Below the pieces are notes generated by a model. The model was given only the letters and a program-made list of their open reading frames with translations, did no database searches and was not told the origin of the DNA. The position numbers and the translations under genes are program-made. This document shows, piece after piece, positions 15,316 through 23,947 of a stretch of 32,072 nucleotides of DNA. The stretch comes from an uncultured Erysipelotrichaceae bacterium (GTDB lineage Bacteria; Bacillota_I; Bacilli_A; Erysipelotrichales; Erysipelotrichaceae): the NCBI GenBank assembly GCA_902766435.1, contig CACXDM010000063.1, forward strand, positions 1 to 32,072, read 5' to 3'. Position 1 is the stretch's first letter. The number at the start of each line of letters is the position of its first letter.

Positions 15316-16014
15316 TCAGATCAGAGAATGATTACGCAGTTCTTCTGCAGGCAGATGATATCTGCCGTCTTCTGTCTGCTCCATTCTGAATACCGAATAT
15401 GCCCACTCAGCGAGTGAATCATCATAAAGGTCTGCCGTGAGATAAACCGTATCCTCCTTCTTAAGGGAAAGCTTCCGGGCTGAACGGATGGCAGCATTCA
15501 CACGGTCATCCCTGTCAGTCAGAACATAACCGAAAGATTCATCACCTGACAAAAACATTCCTTCAGGCAGCTTCATATTTTCCAAAGTCCCGTAAAAGAC
15601 ACAGCCGAAGAATTTACTGTCAGCCGGTATGCCGTGTTTAACGTAACCTGCGCCGAATCTGTTCACAAAAGCATCATAACCTTCCTGCGTACCTTCATAG
15701 TACAGACTGCGCAGGTCGCTGAAGGCACATCCGGTGTTTTCATCTGCCGCGCATTTCCTGAGTGAACTGACTTCCGTTTCCGTCATCGGATGATTAACAA
15801 ACATCTCACAGCACGTAAACGCAAGTCTGCCGTTATTACAGATGAATCCGTTGTAGTAGCGGTAGAAATTCTTCTGGATATGAAACCGGGGCAGACGTGA
15901 GATAAAACAGATCAGATTTCCCTTCTTTCTGATTCTGTTCAGCAGTAATGCCGTATCCGCTGCCAATTCATTTTTATCGATCAGCACATCCAGATCGATC
16001 ATGATCAGCTTCAT
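15316..16014 (-). CDS. Degenerate HAD-superfamily protein (Cof-like)
   Basis: The protein has 232 residues from ATG 16014, one base after the ABC exporter stop, with GGAGGG in the end of that gene; the longer frame to 16083 overlaps the exporter and is unlikely. It follows the Cof-type HAD outline. MIDLDVLID replaces the usual DxDGTL, FISRLPR stands for the TGRP motif, ICNNGR for SNGA, and TADLYDDSL for GDxxND. The two motif I aspartates remain, but the Gly-Thr and the motif IV GD are lost. Weak or altered phosphatase activity is expected. The substrate is unknown. Confidence 0.7.
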   Translation of the reverse strand: MKLIMIDLDVLIDKNELAADTALLLNRIRKKGNLICFISRLPRFHIQKNFYRYYNGFICNNGRLAFTCCEMFVNHPMTETEVSSLRKCAADENTGCAFSDLRSLYYEGTQEGYDAFVNRFGAGYVKHGIPADSKFFGCVFYGTLENMKLPEGMFLSGDESFGYVLTDRDDRVNAAIRSARKLSLKKEDTVYLTADLYDDSLAEWAYSVFRMEQTEDGRYHLPAEELRNHSLI

Positions 16015-16015
16015 T

Positions 16016-17785
16016 TCATCCCTCCGCCATTCTGCCGTTCCAAAGCCGGTAATAAACCCCCTTGTCAGCCAGCAGGCTTTCATGGGTTCCTTCCTCTTCT
16101 ATGCCGTTTTTACCGAGAACAATGATTCTGTCGGCATCTCTGATTGTTGTCAGACGGTGCGCGATTGTCAGCGTAGTTCTTCCTTCGGACAGTTTTTCCA
16201 GACTGTTTTCGATCAGAATTTCACTCTCGTTGTCCAAAGCGCTGGTCGCTTCATCAAGAAGCAGGATCGGGGGATTCTTCAGAAATACACGGGCAATGGA
16301 AATCCTCTGTTTCTGTCCGCCGGAAAGCTTTACCCCTCTTTCACCGACATAAGAGTCATAACCGTCCTTCAGTTCACTGATGAATTCATCGGCGCCGGCA
16401 AGGACTGCGGCCTGTTTAACCTCTTCATATGAAGCACCCGGTCTGCCGTATGCGATATTCTCGTATACCGTTCCGGAAAAGAGATATACATCCTGCTGCA
16501 CGATTCCGATCGCCGAGCGCAGACTCTTCAGTTTTACATCGCGGACGTCCTGACCGTCGATCAGCACCGCCCCTTCCGTCACATCATAAAACCGGGGAAT
16601 CAGTGAGGACAGCGTTGTCTTACCGCCGCCGCTTTCTCCGACAAGGGCAAGGTTTTCTCCCGGTCTGATCTCCAGGGAAAGATGATGCAGAACACGGTTA
16701 TGATCATCCGGGTATTCAAAAGTCACATCATCAAAGACGATATGTCCGCCCTTTACAACAAGATCAGCCGCGTCTTCCTTGTCTCTGATATCAACCGGTG
16801 TGTCCATAATCTCGAGAAATCTTTCAATGCCGGTAATACCGGACTGAAACTGTTCGGCAAATTCCACAATACGCCGTATGGTTGCGATCAGCGCCGTCAC
16901 ATACAGGATATATGCGACCAGATCACCGGCCGTAATATATCCGTATACCAGAAACAGACCGCCCGCAATAATCGTCAGCACATACATCAGACCGTCAAAC
17001 AGTCTGGTTGACATACTGTAGCTTGCCATCGCATAGTATCTTTCCTTCTTGATTTCCTTAAAGCGCTGATTGCCGTCATCAAACTTCTTCAGTTCGATTT
17101 CCTCCGCCGTAAACGCCTTGACAACCCGCTCACCGAGAAGCGAATCCTCCACCTGTGCATTCAGTTCACCGATCTGCACTCTCTGCTTCTTTGAGGCATT
17201 CCGGAAGCGCAGATTCAGCCGTACCGAAACCACCAGCATGAACGGCACACAGGAAAATATAATCAGCGTCAGTATGATGCTTGAATGACAGAGAATAATA
17301 AAGGAAACAACAATCTTGATTGCCGCAATAAAGAATTCCTCCGGACAATGATGGGCAAACTCCGTCACATCAAACAGATCACTGGTGATCCTGCCCATGA
17401 TCTGTCCGATCTTCGTATTGGCATAATAGCTGTCACTGAGCCGTTCAAGATGATCGAACGCATCCGTACGCATATCTGTTTCAATATAGACTCCCATGAT
17501 ATGTCCCTGGGAACTCATATAATAATATGCGGCAGCGTCAATGATCCGCAGAACGGTGTAAACCGCAGCCAGACGGAATACAAGAGCGGCAGTAAGATCA
17601 GCCGCATGATACATGGCCGTATTTGTCAATGTACTCATAATCCGGGGAAGCACGATATCACACAATGTCGTAAGCGCAGCACAGAACAGATCAAAGATCA
17701 GCAGTTTTTTATATTTGAACAGATACGGGGAAAAACGGCCAAGCAGTTCTTTATATGTATACTTTTTCTCTTCGGTAAAACTCAT
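16016..17785 (-). CDS. ABC exporter, fused membrane and ATPase half-transporter
   Basis: The 589-residue protein starts at ATG 17785 (AAGGAGGAG 3 nt upstream), chosen over ATGs further up. The N-terminal type I exporter domain has six predicted membrane spans (about 28-310). The ATPase follows: Walker A VGESGGGKTT at 382-391, the signature LSGGQKQR near 490, Walker B ILLLDEATSALD, and the switch His in IAHRLTTIRD. It is a half-transporter, so it would act as a homodimer or pair with a gene elsewhere. Drug, lipid or peptide export are all possible. The upstream region holds an 18-bp palindrome (17864-17881) likely to bind a repressor. The HAD and coiled-coil genes follow in the operon. Confidence 0.93.
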   Translation of the reverse strand: MSFTEEKKYTYKELLGRFSPYLFKYKKLLIFDLFCAALTTLCDIVLPRIMSTLTNTAMYHAADLTAALVFRLAAVYTVLRIIDAAAYYYMSSQGHIMGVYIETDMRTDAFDHLERLSDSYYANTKIGQIMGRITSDLFDVTEFAHHCPEEFFIAAIKIVVSFIILCHSSIILTLIIFSCVPFMLVVSVRLNLRFRNASKKQRVQIGELNAQVEDSLLGERVVKAFTAEEIELKKFDDGNQRFKEIKKERYYAMASYSMSTRLFDGLMYVLTIIAGGLFLVYGYITAGDLVAYILYVTALIATIRRIVEFAEQFQSGITGIERFLEIMDTPVDIRDKEDAADLVVKGGHIVFDDVTFEYPDDHNRVLHHLSLEIRPGENLALVGESGGGKTTLSSLIPRFYDVTEGAVLIDGQDVRDVKLKSLRSAIGIVQQDVYLFSGTVYENIAYGRPGASYEEVKQAAVLAGADEFISELKDGYDSYVGERGVKLSGGQKQRISIARVFLKNPPILLLDEATSALDNESEILIENSLEKLSEGRTTLTIAHRLTTIRDADRIIVLGKNGIEEEGTHESLLADKGVYYRLWNGRMAEG

Positions 17786-17863
17786 AAACTCCTCCTTCCG
17801 CATCTTTCCTGTGCCGGCGGTCACACAGCAGTTCTATTCTATCTTTTTTTCTTTCCGTAATCA

Positions 17864-17881
17864 GTCAAAATGCATTTTGAC
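17864..17881. promoter_or_regulatory. 18-bp perfect palindrome upstream of the ABC exporter
   Basis: GTCAAAATGCATTTTGAC is its own reverse complement over all 18 bases. On the minus strand its last bases form a TTGACT -35-like hexamer facing the exporter. A TAGAAT lies 21 nt further on, a spacer longer than normal. The site has the size and symmetry of a MarR- or TetR-type operator; no regulator gene is adjacent. Confidence 0.6.
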
Positions 17882-17884
17882 ACG

Positions 17885-17915
17885 AAAAAGAAAGACCGGC
17901 TTCATTCTCCGGTCT
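17885..17915 (-). terminator. Intrinsic terminator of the CNNM gene pair
   Basis: Minus-strand AGACCGG, a 9-nt loop, CCGGTCT, then TTCTTTTT. The left arm overlaps the end of the coding sequence and the stop at 17902 lies in the loop. Confidence 0.82.
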
Positions 17916-19161
17916 CAACGTTTTTCTGAATTCTGACTTTCAGCACTCTGCGCTCATCCACTTCCAGTACGGTAAACTCTGCCGAACGCCAGGTAAAACT
18001 CTGGCCCGCCTCAGGAAAGCGGCCGATCATTTCGATACACCATCCGCCGATCGTCTCACTCTCGAAGTCAAAATCATCTTCGTCCCAGCCCATCAGATCC
18101 AAAAGCTCTGAAACAGTCTCATCGCCATCCACCTCGTAGATGCCTTCGTTCACTTCCTTCACGGGAGTCTCAACCGTATCCGTTTCATCCCATATGTCAC
18201 CAACAAGCTCTTCAAGAACATCCTCCAATGACACAATGCCCATTGTGCCGCCGTATTCATCCGTTACGATGGCAAGATGCTGCTGTGATTCCCGCAGCAA
18301 AGAAAGAACATCCGGCAGCTTCATTGTCTTGTATACATAGCAGGGAGGCATCATGAGTGAGCGGATATCAATATCCTTGTCATCGATCATTGCCTTCAGC
18401 AGATGATTCATCGAAAGAATGCCGATAATATTGTCAATACTGTCCTCATAGACGGGTATACGTGAAAAGGAAGATCCGCCGATCTTGCGGAGAATTTCCG
18501 GCCGGTCATCATCAATATCGATTGCCAGAATATCCACTCTTGCCGTCATGACTTCCGAAGCGGAGATATCAGCGAAATCAATCGCCGCAATCACCAGTTC
18601 CGAAGAATCCTCATCAATGACATTTTCATCCTCTGCCGTTTCAATAATGGAATGCAGTTCTTCAACAGCAGCTTCGTCATCGTCATCCTGCTCGCCTTTC
18701 AGTCCGGATGTCAGAAGATTTGTCAGCTTTACAACCGTCCATGTTACAGGCCGGAATAATATCAGAAGAAAATGAAGAAAACCGGCTGACTGAACCGCAT
18801 ATGCGGTTGCGTTCTTCTTTGCCGTAATCTTCGGAATCGTTTCACCGAAGATGATGACAACAACCGTCAGAACCAGGGTGGAAACCCATTCATATCCTTC
18901 CTTCAGCAGAATCATGGCAAGAATCGAACCGAGTGAAGAAGCTGCGATATTGACCAGATTGTTGCCGACAAGGATAGTTGAGAGTGTATCATCATATCTT
19001 TCACTCAGCATCACTGCTTCGGCAGCTTTTTCATCTCCTTTTTCCGCCATGTTTTCCAGACGGATCTTATTACTGGAGGAAACCGCCATTTCGGAAGCTG
19101 AGAAAAAGGCCGAAAAAGCGACACAGACGATCACTGCCGCCACAAGAATATAGACCGTCAT
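17902..19161 (-). CDS. CNNM/CorC (HlyC) family membrane protein, second of tandem pair
   Basis: The 419-residue protein contains an N-terminal DUF21/CNNM domain with about four membrane segments (SAFFSASEMAVSSSNKIRL; GETIPKITAKKNATAY). A CBS pair follows (about 195-330: VMTARVDILAI, IVTDEYGGTMGIVSLEDVLEELVGDIWDE). The C-terminal CorC/HlyC domain (about 340-415) comes last. Family members are linked to magnesium and other divalent cation efflux; haemolysin naming is historical. Its ATG overlaps the previous stop as ATGA, so the two are translationally coupled. Confidence 0.93.
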   Translation of the reverse strand: MTVYILVAAVIVCVAFSAFFSASEMAVSSSNKIRLENMAEKGDEKAAEAVMLSERYDDTLSTILVGNNLVNIAASSLGSILAMILLKEGYEWVSTLVLTVVVIIFGETIPKITAKKNATAYAVQSAGFLHFLLILFRPVTWTVVKLTNLLTSGLKGEQDDDDEAAVEELHSIIETAEDENVIDEDSSELVIAAIDFADISASEVMTARVDILAIDIDDDRPEILRKIGGSSFSRIPVYEDSIDNIIGILSMNHLLKAMIDDKDIDIRSLMMPPCYVYKTMKLPDVLSLLRESQQHLAIVTDEYGGTMGIVSLEDVLEELVGDIWDETDTVETPVKEVNEGIYEVDGDETVSELLDLMGWDEDDFDFESETIGGWCIEMIGRFPEAGQSFTWRSAEFTVLEVDERRVLKVRIQKNVETGE

Positions 19162-20441
19162 TCTTCCTCACCTCCCTTTTGAGGGTTTCTGCTTACCAGC
19201 AGACGGATGATTCTGTTCTGTTTCATGGTCTGAACGGTAACCGTACAGGAAAGGAAGTCAAAGCTGTCTCCTTCCCTGGGAATGCTGGAAAACTGTTCAT
19301 ATGTCAGTTCGCTCATCAGCTTGTTCGTCAGAGCTTCCTCTTCTTCTTCCGTACAGCTGATCTGCAGCTCATCCAGAACATCAGTGACCAGTTCATTTGG
19401 ACTTACGCTGTACAGATTATCCGAGACCCGGACAATGTTTTCCGTTGCCTTGTCGTCTTCATCCCAGATTTCCCCTACCAGTTCCTCCAGAATATCCTCG
19501 ACGGAAACGATACCCACGGTTCCGCCGTAATTGTCCGTCACAACGGCGACGTTCAGTTTTTCCTTTGTCAAAGCGGCAAGAACATCGTCAATCTTCGCAG
19601 ACTGATGCACAAATAGAGGCTTATCCAGCAAAGGACGTATATCGTCGATCTTTCCCTTCCGGAGATACTCGATGATGTATTTTCTGATCTGAAGGATACC
19701 GAGAATATGGTCAATCGACCCTTCATAAACAGGAAGCCGGCTGTGATTTTCCTTTTTGATTACCGCAAGGATCTTCTCCTGCGGCATGGATACTTCCAAA
19801 GCTGCCAGATCCATTCGGCTTGTCAGAATACTTTCAACCGTCACATCCTGAAACTGCAGCGCAGAGGAAATCAGATCTCCCCGTTCCTCATCCAGCGTTC
19901 CTTCCTTTGTCATGTCTTCGATAATGTCATAAAGCTCATCTTCCGTAACGGACACTTCTCCTTCACCTTTCGAAAGAGCCGCCGCAGCCTTGCCGACAGC
20001 GCTGAGAAACGAAGCAGCCGGTTTGAAAATGAACATGAAGAACCGCAGTATTCCGGCCGAAGACAAGGCAATACGCTGGCTGTACTTGCGGGCAATGCTT
20101 TTCGGAAGCATTTCACCGAAAAAGAAAACAGCCAGAGTGGTAATCACTGTGGATAAAGTAACAGCGGAAACACCCCAGATCTTTGAGACATTTACTGTCA
20201 CGATCGAGGCAGCCGCTATATGAATGATATTTGTACAGATGAGTATTGTCGTAATGGCACGTTCAAAGTGTTCCAGTACGTAGAGCACCTTTTCCGCATC
20301 GGTATTTCCTTTGTCCGCAAGAACTTTGATCCGGCTGCGGGAAACAGACGCAAATGCTGTTTCGCACATAGCAAAAAACATAGCGCATATGATCAGAATC
20401 ACTACAGTTATCAGCCAGGATATTCGGGTACCATCATCCAT
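19158..20441 (-). CDS. CNNM/CorC (HlyC) family membrane protein, first of tandem pair
   Basis: The 427-residue protein has the same three-domain layout as the next gene: CNNM (MFFAMCETAFASVSRSRIKVL, GEMLPKSIARKYSQRIA), a CBS pair (ILTSRMDLAALEV, VVTDNYGGTVGIVSVEDILEE) and a CorC_HlyC C-terminal domain. Both copies keep the divalent-cation transporter architecture, so neither looks decayed. Upstream a TTGACA (minus strand, near 20496-20501) and a TATAAT (near 20466) are both present but 26 nt apart, so the promoter is not resolved. Confidence 0.93.
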   Translation of the reverse strand: MDDGTRISWLITVVILIICAMFFAMCETAFASVSRSRIKVLADKGNTDAEKVLYVLEHFERAITTILICTNIIHIAAASIVTVNVSKIWGVSAVTLSTVITTLAVFFFGEMLPKSIARKYSQRIALSSAGILRFFMFIFKPAASFLSAVGKAAAALSKGEGEVSVTEDELYDIIEDMTKEGTLDEERGDLISSALQFQDVTVESILTSRMDLAALEVSMPQEKILAVIKKENHSRLPVYEGSIDHILGILQIRKYIIEYLRKGKIDDIRPLLDKPLFVHQSAKIDDVLAALTKEKLNVAVVTDNYGGTVGIVSVEDILEELVGEIWDEDDKATENIVRVSDNLYSVSPNELVTDVLDELQISCTEEEEEALTNKLMSELTYEQFSSIPREGDSFDFLSCTVTVQTMKQNRIIRLLVSRNPQKGGEEE

Positions 20442-20515
20442 ATCGTTTCATTTCTCCAGTCAAATTATAAATAATTTTCGCATACAATCGTTCATTGTCA
20501 AGAATATCCCGATGA

Positions 20516-21292
20516 TCAGAACCAGAGATCATTCATGAAGACGGGAACCTGCCTTTCCCAGTCCGCTTCGGTATGTCTGCCGCCCGGCTGGAAATAAACA
20601 AATGTCTGTATCCCCTTCCGGTTGAGTTCCTGAGCGAATTTACGTGTACTGCGGGCTTCTCTTGTATCTGTGGCAGGATTGCCGTTGTGCGGTGCGCGTC
20701 CTGCCTCATATTCACCCCATCCCATGTATATTCTCGTATCATCCCAAAGCTGTGCCTCACCCAGCACTTTCCGGTAATGCGGCAGATTATGAAACACGCC
20801 GGCCGAAAGACAGGCCGCCTTGGAAAAATACTGATTGTACTTCAGCACGCCGTGCATGGCCATGATGCCGCCCATGCTTGATCCGGCAATCCCGGTAGCC
20901 TCACGGAAATACCAGGTACGGAAACGCCGGTCAATTTCCGGTTTCACATCATTCAGGATCCATGAAAATGTCTGATCCCCGATGCCGTGAATCACTTTGC
21001 CGAACATCCTTTTCTCATACGGACAGTATTCTGTCAGACGCGCATCCCCTTCGTGCGAACACTCCATGCCGACGATGATCATATCCTTGTTCCAGCCGTC
21101 AAGAAATGTCTTCAGCCCCCATGATTTACCGTAAGTGGCATCTGAATCGAAAAACAGATTATGGCCGTCGAAAAAATACATGACAGGATATCTCTCATCC
21201 GATTCGTCATAATGATCCGGCAGACAGATATGCAGCCGGCGGTACCGGTCTGCCGGCCAGTACCAGAAATCTTCCTTTATTACTCTCGTCAT
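20516..21292 (-). CDS. Putative esterase (esterase D / enterochelin esterase-like)
   Basis: The protein has 258 residues from ATG 21292, chosen over an in-frame GTG at 21322 because AGAGAAGAG lies just upstream and the GTG falls in the argS terminator. PF00756-like features are YPVMYFFDGHNLF near the N-terminus, the nucleophile elbow GIAGSSMGG (Ser at about 139), an acidic stretch near YMGWGEYE, and a C-terminal GGRHTEADW with the likely catalytic His. It is cytoplasmic, with no signal peptide; the substrate is unknown. It follows argS through a terminator, so expression probably depends on read-through or an unseen promoter. Confidence 0.85.
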   Translation of the reverse strand: MTRVIKEDFWYWPADRYRRLHICLPDHYDESDERYPVMYFFDGHNLFFDSDATYGKSWGLKTFLDGWNKDMIIVGMECSHEGDARLTEYCPYEKRMFGKVIHGIGDQTFSWILNDVKPEIDRRFRTWYFREATGIAGSSMGGIMAMHGVLKYNQYFSKAACLSAGVFHNLPHYRKVLGEAQLWDDTRIYMGWGEYEAGRAPHNGNPATDTREARSTRKFAQELNRKGIQTFVYFQPGGRHTEADWERQVPVFMNDLWF

Positions 21293-21303
21293 ATCTCTTC
21301 TCT

Positions 21304-21333
21304 CAAAAAAGAATTCCCGCACCGGGGAAATTC
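21304..21333 (-). terminator. Intrinsic terminator of argS
   Basis: Minus-strand GAATTTCCC, loop, GGGAATTC (one bulged base), then six T. It lies 7 nt after the argS stop and only 12 nt before the esterase ATG. Confidence 0.8.
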
Positions 21334-21339
21334 TTTCTT

Positions 21340-22998
21340 CTACATTGATTCAGGCGCGCTTACACCAATCAGAGTCAGTGCGTTCTTCAGTGTGATCATT
21401 GTTGCCTTAACCAGGCCGAGACGCTGATTCGTCAGTTCGGGATCATCCGGATTATTGACCCGGCAGCTGTTGTAATAGCTGTGATACTGTTTGACAAGGG
21501 CAATGATGTAATCCGTCAGCTTGTTCGGCTTGCGGGAAGCAGCCGCATCAGCCACCACATCGGGGAACTCACTGACTGCCTTCAGAATCTGCATCTCCTT
21601 CGGATCACTCAGCCGATCATAGCTTTCTTCCTTATGGAAAGCAGGAATCTCCGGATTCTTCAGAATGGAATTCATTCTGGAATAAGCGTACTGAGCGTAA
21701 TATACCGGGTTATTGTTGTCCTGGGTTCTGGCTATTTTCAGATCAAAGTCCATATGTGTTCCGACATCCTTGGAAACAAAGAACCATCTTGCGGCATCAA
21801 CGCCGACATCCTCACAGAGTTCTCTGATCGTAATGGCATTGCCCGTCCGCTTCGACATCTTGACCTCGACGCCGTCCTCGACCATTCTGACCATCTGGAT
21901 CAGATCAATCTCAAGCGTTCCGTCGGGATATCCGAGCGCTTTCAGAGCAGCCTTCATACGCGTGACATAAGAATGATGATCCGCACCCCAGAGGTCAATC
22001 AGTTCGCTGTATCCTCTTTCGACTTTATATACATGGTTTGCAATATCAGGCGTCAGATAGGAAAGTGTACCGTCGCTTTTACGGAGCACTCTGTCCTTGT
22101 CATCACCGAATTCCGTGCTCTTAAACCAGAGAGCGCCGTCTTTTTCATACAGCAGCCCCAGACTGTTCATTCTGTCAAGGCAGTCATTGATTCGTTTTCT
22201 GTCATTCTCATAGAAGAATGTCTCATGCATGAAAGAATCAAAGTGCACTCTGTAAAGGTCAAGATCTTTTTTGATCTTTTCCAGCTCCCGTGTCTTTCCC
22301 TCCTGCATGAAATAGGCAAGTCTTTCATCCGGATCCGCATCCAGCCACTTGTCACCGTCTTCCTGAGCAATCTGAACTGCGATCTGTTTCACATCTTCAG
22401 CGTGATACCCGTCTTCAGGCAGTTCAAATTCACGTCCGAAATATTCAAAGTAACGGGCAGTAAGTGATTTGCCGAGATTGACGATCTGATTTCCCGCATC
22501 GTTAACGTAGAATTCCCGCAGAACATCATATCCGCTGGCTTCCATCAGACGGCAGATACTGTCGCCCCATGCTGCGCCGCGGGCATGTCCGCAGTGAAGA
22601 TCCCCGGTCGGATTGGCGGAAACCCATTCAACCAGAATTCGGCGTCCTTTTCCTGTTTCATTTTTACCGTAGTTTTCATCCGCATCAATTACATGATTGA
22701 TGCAGGAAGACAATGCACTCTGTGTCAGGCGGAAATTGATAAAGCCCGGCCGCGCCACTTCAATGCTTGAAGCTTCAGGAAGCTTACCGGTCAGTCTTGA
22801 AGTGATTTCCTCTGCGATCTGCAGCGGATTTCTGCGGAGTGTCTTTGCAAGACGCATTGCCGCGCTTGTTGAATAATCGCCCATCTTCTTATCACGCGGT
22901 GTTTCGACATTCAGTACGCTTTCATCTGCTTCAATTCCGAATGCCTCTTTTACGGCTTCTCCCACAGCACTGCGGATTTTGATTTCTATATCACTCAT
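21340..22998 (-). CDS. argS: Arginyl-tRNA synthetase
   Basis: The 552-residue class I synthetase has the N-terminal Arg-tRNA synthetase domain, the HIGH-type motif HCGH at 135-138 in SANPTGDLHCGHARG, KMSK at 380-383, and the DALR anticodon-binding domain at the C-terminus. ATG 22998 with AAAGGA upstream is preferred over an in-frame TTG at 23031. The leader is short and shows no T-box elements. A TAAAAT lies near 23042 on the minus strand as a possible -10. Confidence 0.98.
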   Translation of the reverse strand: MSDIEIKIRSAVGEAVKEAFGIEADESVLNVETPRDKKMGDYSTSAAMRLAKTLRRNPLQIAEEITSRLTGKLPEASSIEVARPGFINFRLTQSALSSCINHVIDADENYGKNETGKGRRILVEWVSANPTGDLHCGHARGAAWGDSICRLMEASGYDVLREFYVNDAGNQIVNLGKSLTARYFEYFGREFELPEDGYHAEDVKQIAVQIAQEDGDKWLDADPDERLAYFMQEGKTRELEKIKKDLDLYRVHFDSFMHETFFYENDRKRINDCLDRMNSLGLLYEKDGALWFKSTEFGDDKDRVLRKSDGTLSYLTPDIANHVYKVERGYSELIDLWGADHHSYVTRMKAALKALGYPDGTLEIDLIQMVRMVEDGVEVKMSKRTGNAITIRELCEDVGVDAARWFFVSKDVGTHMDFDLKIARTQDNNNPVYYAQYAYSRMNSILKNPEIPAFHKEESYDRLSDPKEMQILKAVSEFPDVVADAAASRKPNKLTDYIIALVKQYHSYYNSCRVNNPDDPELTNQRLGLVKATMITLKNALTLIGVSAPESM

Positions 22999-23069
22999 AA
23001 GTCGTTCCTTTCTGATCTGCTGATAATTCAATGTTAATTATTTTACACCAATATGACGCTGTTTTGTAC

Positions 23070-23095
23070 AGAAAGAAAACCGGCTGCTCTGCCGG
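23070..23095 (-). terminator. Intrinsic terminator of the MBL-fold gene
   Basis: Minus-strand CCGGC, loop AGAGCA, GCCGG, then TTTTCTTTC. The stem begins 7 nt after the stop at 23102. Confidence 0.75.
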
Positions 23096-23101
23096 CCTGC
23101 T

Positions 23102-23797
23102 TCAGTCATTCAGGAATACTGATGTTCCGCATGCATATGCGGTAATCTCCCTGCCGTGTACGGTTTCCTTTTTCCCTTCAATTCTCCCGGCAAGAACATC
23201 CTCTGCTTCTTTGATCAGCTGCGGAATGATTTCCTTCTCCAGCGGCAGTTCCGCATGAGACGGCCAGATACAGTCAAAATCATCTGCGTACTTCAGCACA
23301 TGCCGCAGTCCCGCAGTATACGCCTTCATATTCCGGAAAGGACCGAACATGTAGATTCTGCCGTTCCGCTGAATCGGATCACCGCTGATCAGAACCCTGT
23401 ATTTCCTGTCGAGAAGGCCGATGCTTCCGGGTGTATGTCCGGGGATATGGATGATTTCAATCACCCTGCCGCCAAGATCAATCTGATCTCCCTCATATAC
23501 AGGTAGGATTTCCCCTTCTTTTCTGCCCCTTGCCTCAAAATTGCAGATTTCCGCCGGATGCATCATAAACCGTTCAAATTGACCGTTGCCTCCGACATGA
23601 TCCATATCGGCATGTGTATTAATCAGCTCCACAGGCATTCCTGCCAGTTCCTGAGCTGTTTTTCTGACGTCCGCAAAATGCATGCCGCTGTCGACAAGAA
23701 TTGCTTTTTCCGTTCCTTTCAGCACGAAAAACCTGACGCCGCTGTCCTCTACCGCATAGCTTTCTTCATTGAGTTTTCTGATTACCGGTTCACTCAT
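23102..23797 (-). CDS. MBL-fold metallo-hydrolase
   Basis: The 231-residue protein has the beta-lactamase-like fold. The first metal motif is THADMDHVGG with H62, D66 and H67; the second position of the usual HxHxDH is Asp64 instead of His. Next come a His near the beginning of HPAEI, HIPGHTPGSIG, ISGDP and a C-terminal SHAEL. This fits a glyoxalase II-like hydrolase subgroup; the substrate cannot be assigned. GGGAG lies 8 nt before ATG 23797. A minus-strand TATAAT at 23829-23834 may be its -10. Confidence 0.88.
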   Translation of the reverse strand: MSEPVIRKLNEESYAVEDSGVRFFVLKGTEKAILVDSGMHFADVRKTAQELAGMPVELINTHADMDHVGGNGQFERFMMHPAEICNFEARGRKEGEILPVYEGDQIDLGGRVIEIIHIPGHTPGSIGLLDRKYRVLISGDPIQRNGRIYMFGPFRNMKAYTAGLRHVLKYADDFDCIWPSHAELPLEKEIIPQLIKEAEDVLAGRIEGKKETVHGREITAYACGTSVFLND

Positions 23798-23947
23798 CCT
23801 TCATTCTCCCTTTACATCTTTTGTCTTCATTATAATATCCAGGTTCATGATAATCCCTTTTTCTGCCCGGCAAATCATGTGATTATTCGATAATTGTTAA
23901 TGATTCAGCAGAAAATTAAACTATAATAGAGAACAGGAGGTATTTCC

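Noticed and set aside
21481-22467. 328-codon plus-strand open frame opposite argS
   Set aside because: It is antisense to the conserved synthetase core, has no ribosome binding site and its product has no recognisable domain.
22999-23101. T-box riboswitch before argS
   Set aside because: The leader is only about 100 nt and shows neither a T-box sequence nor a specifier stem-loop and antiterminator pair.
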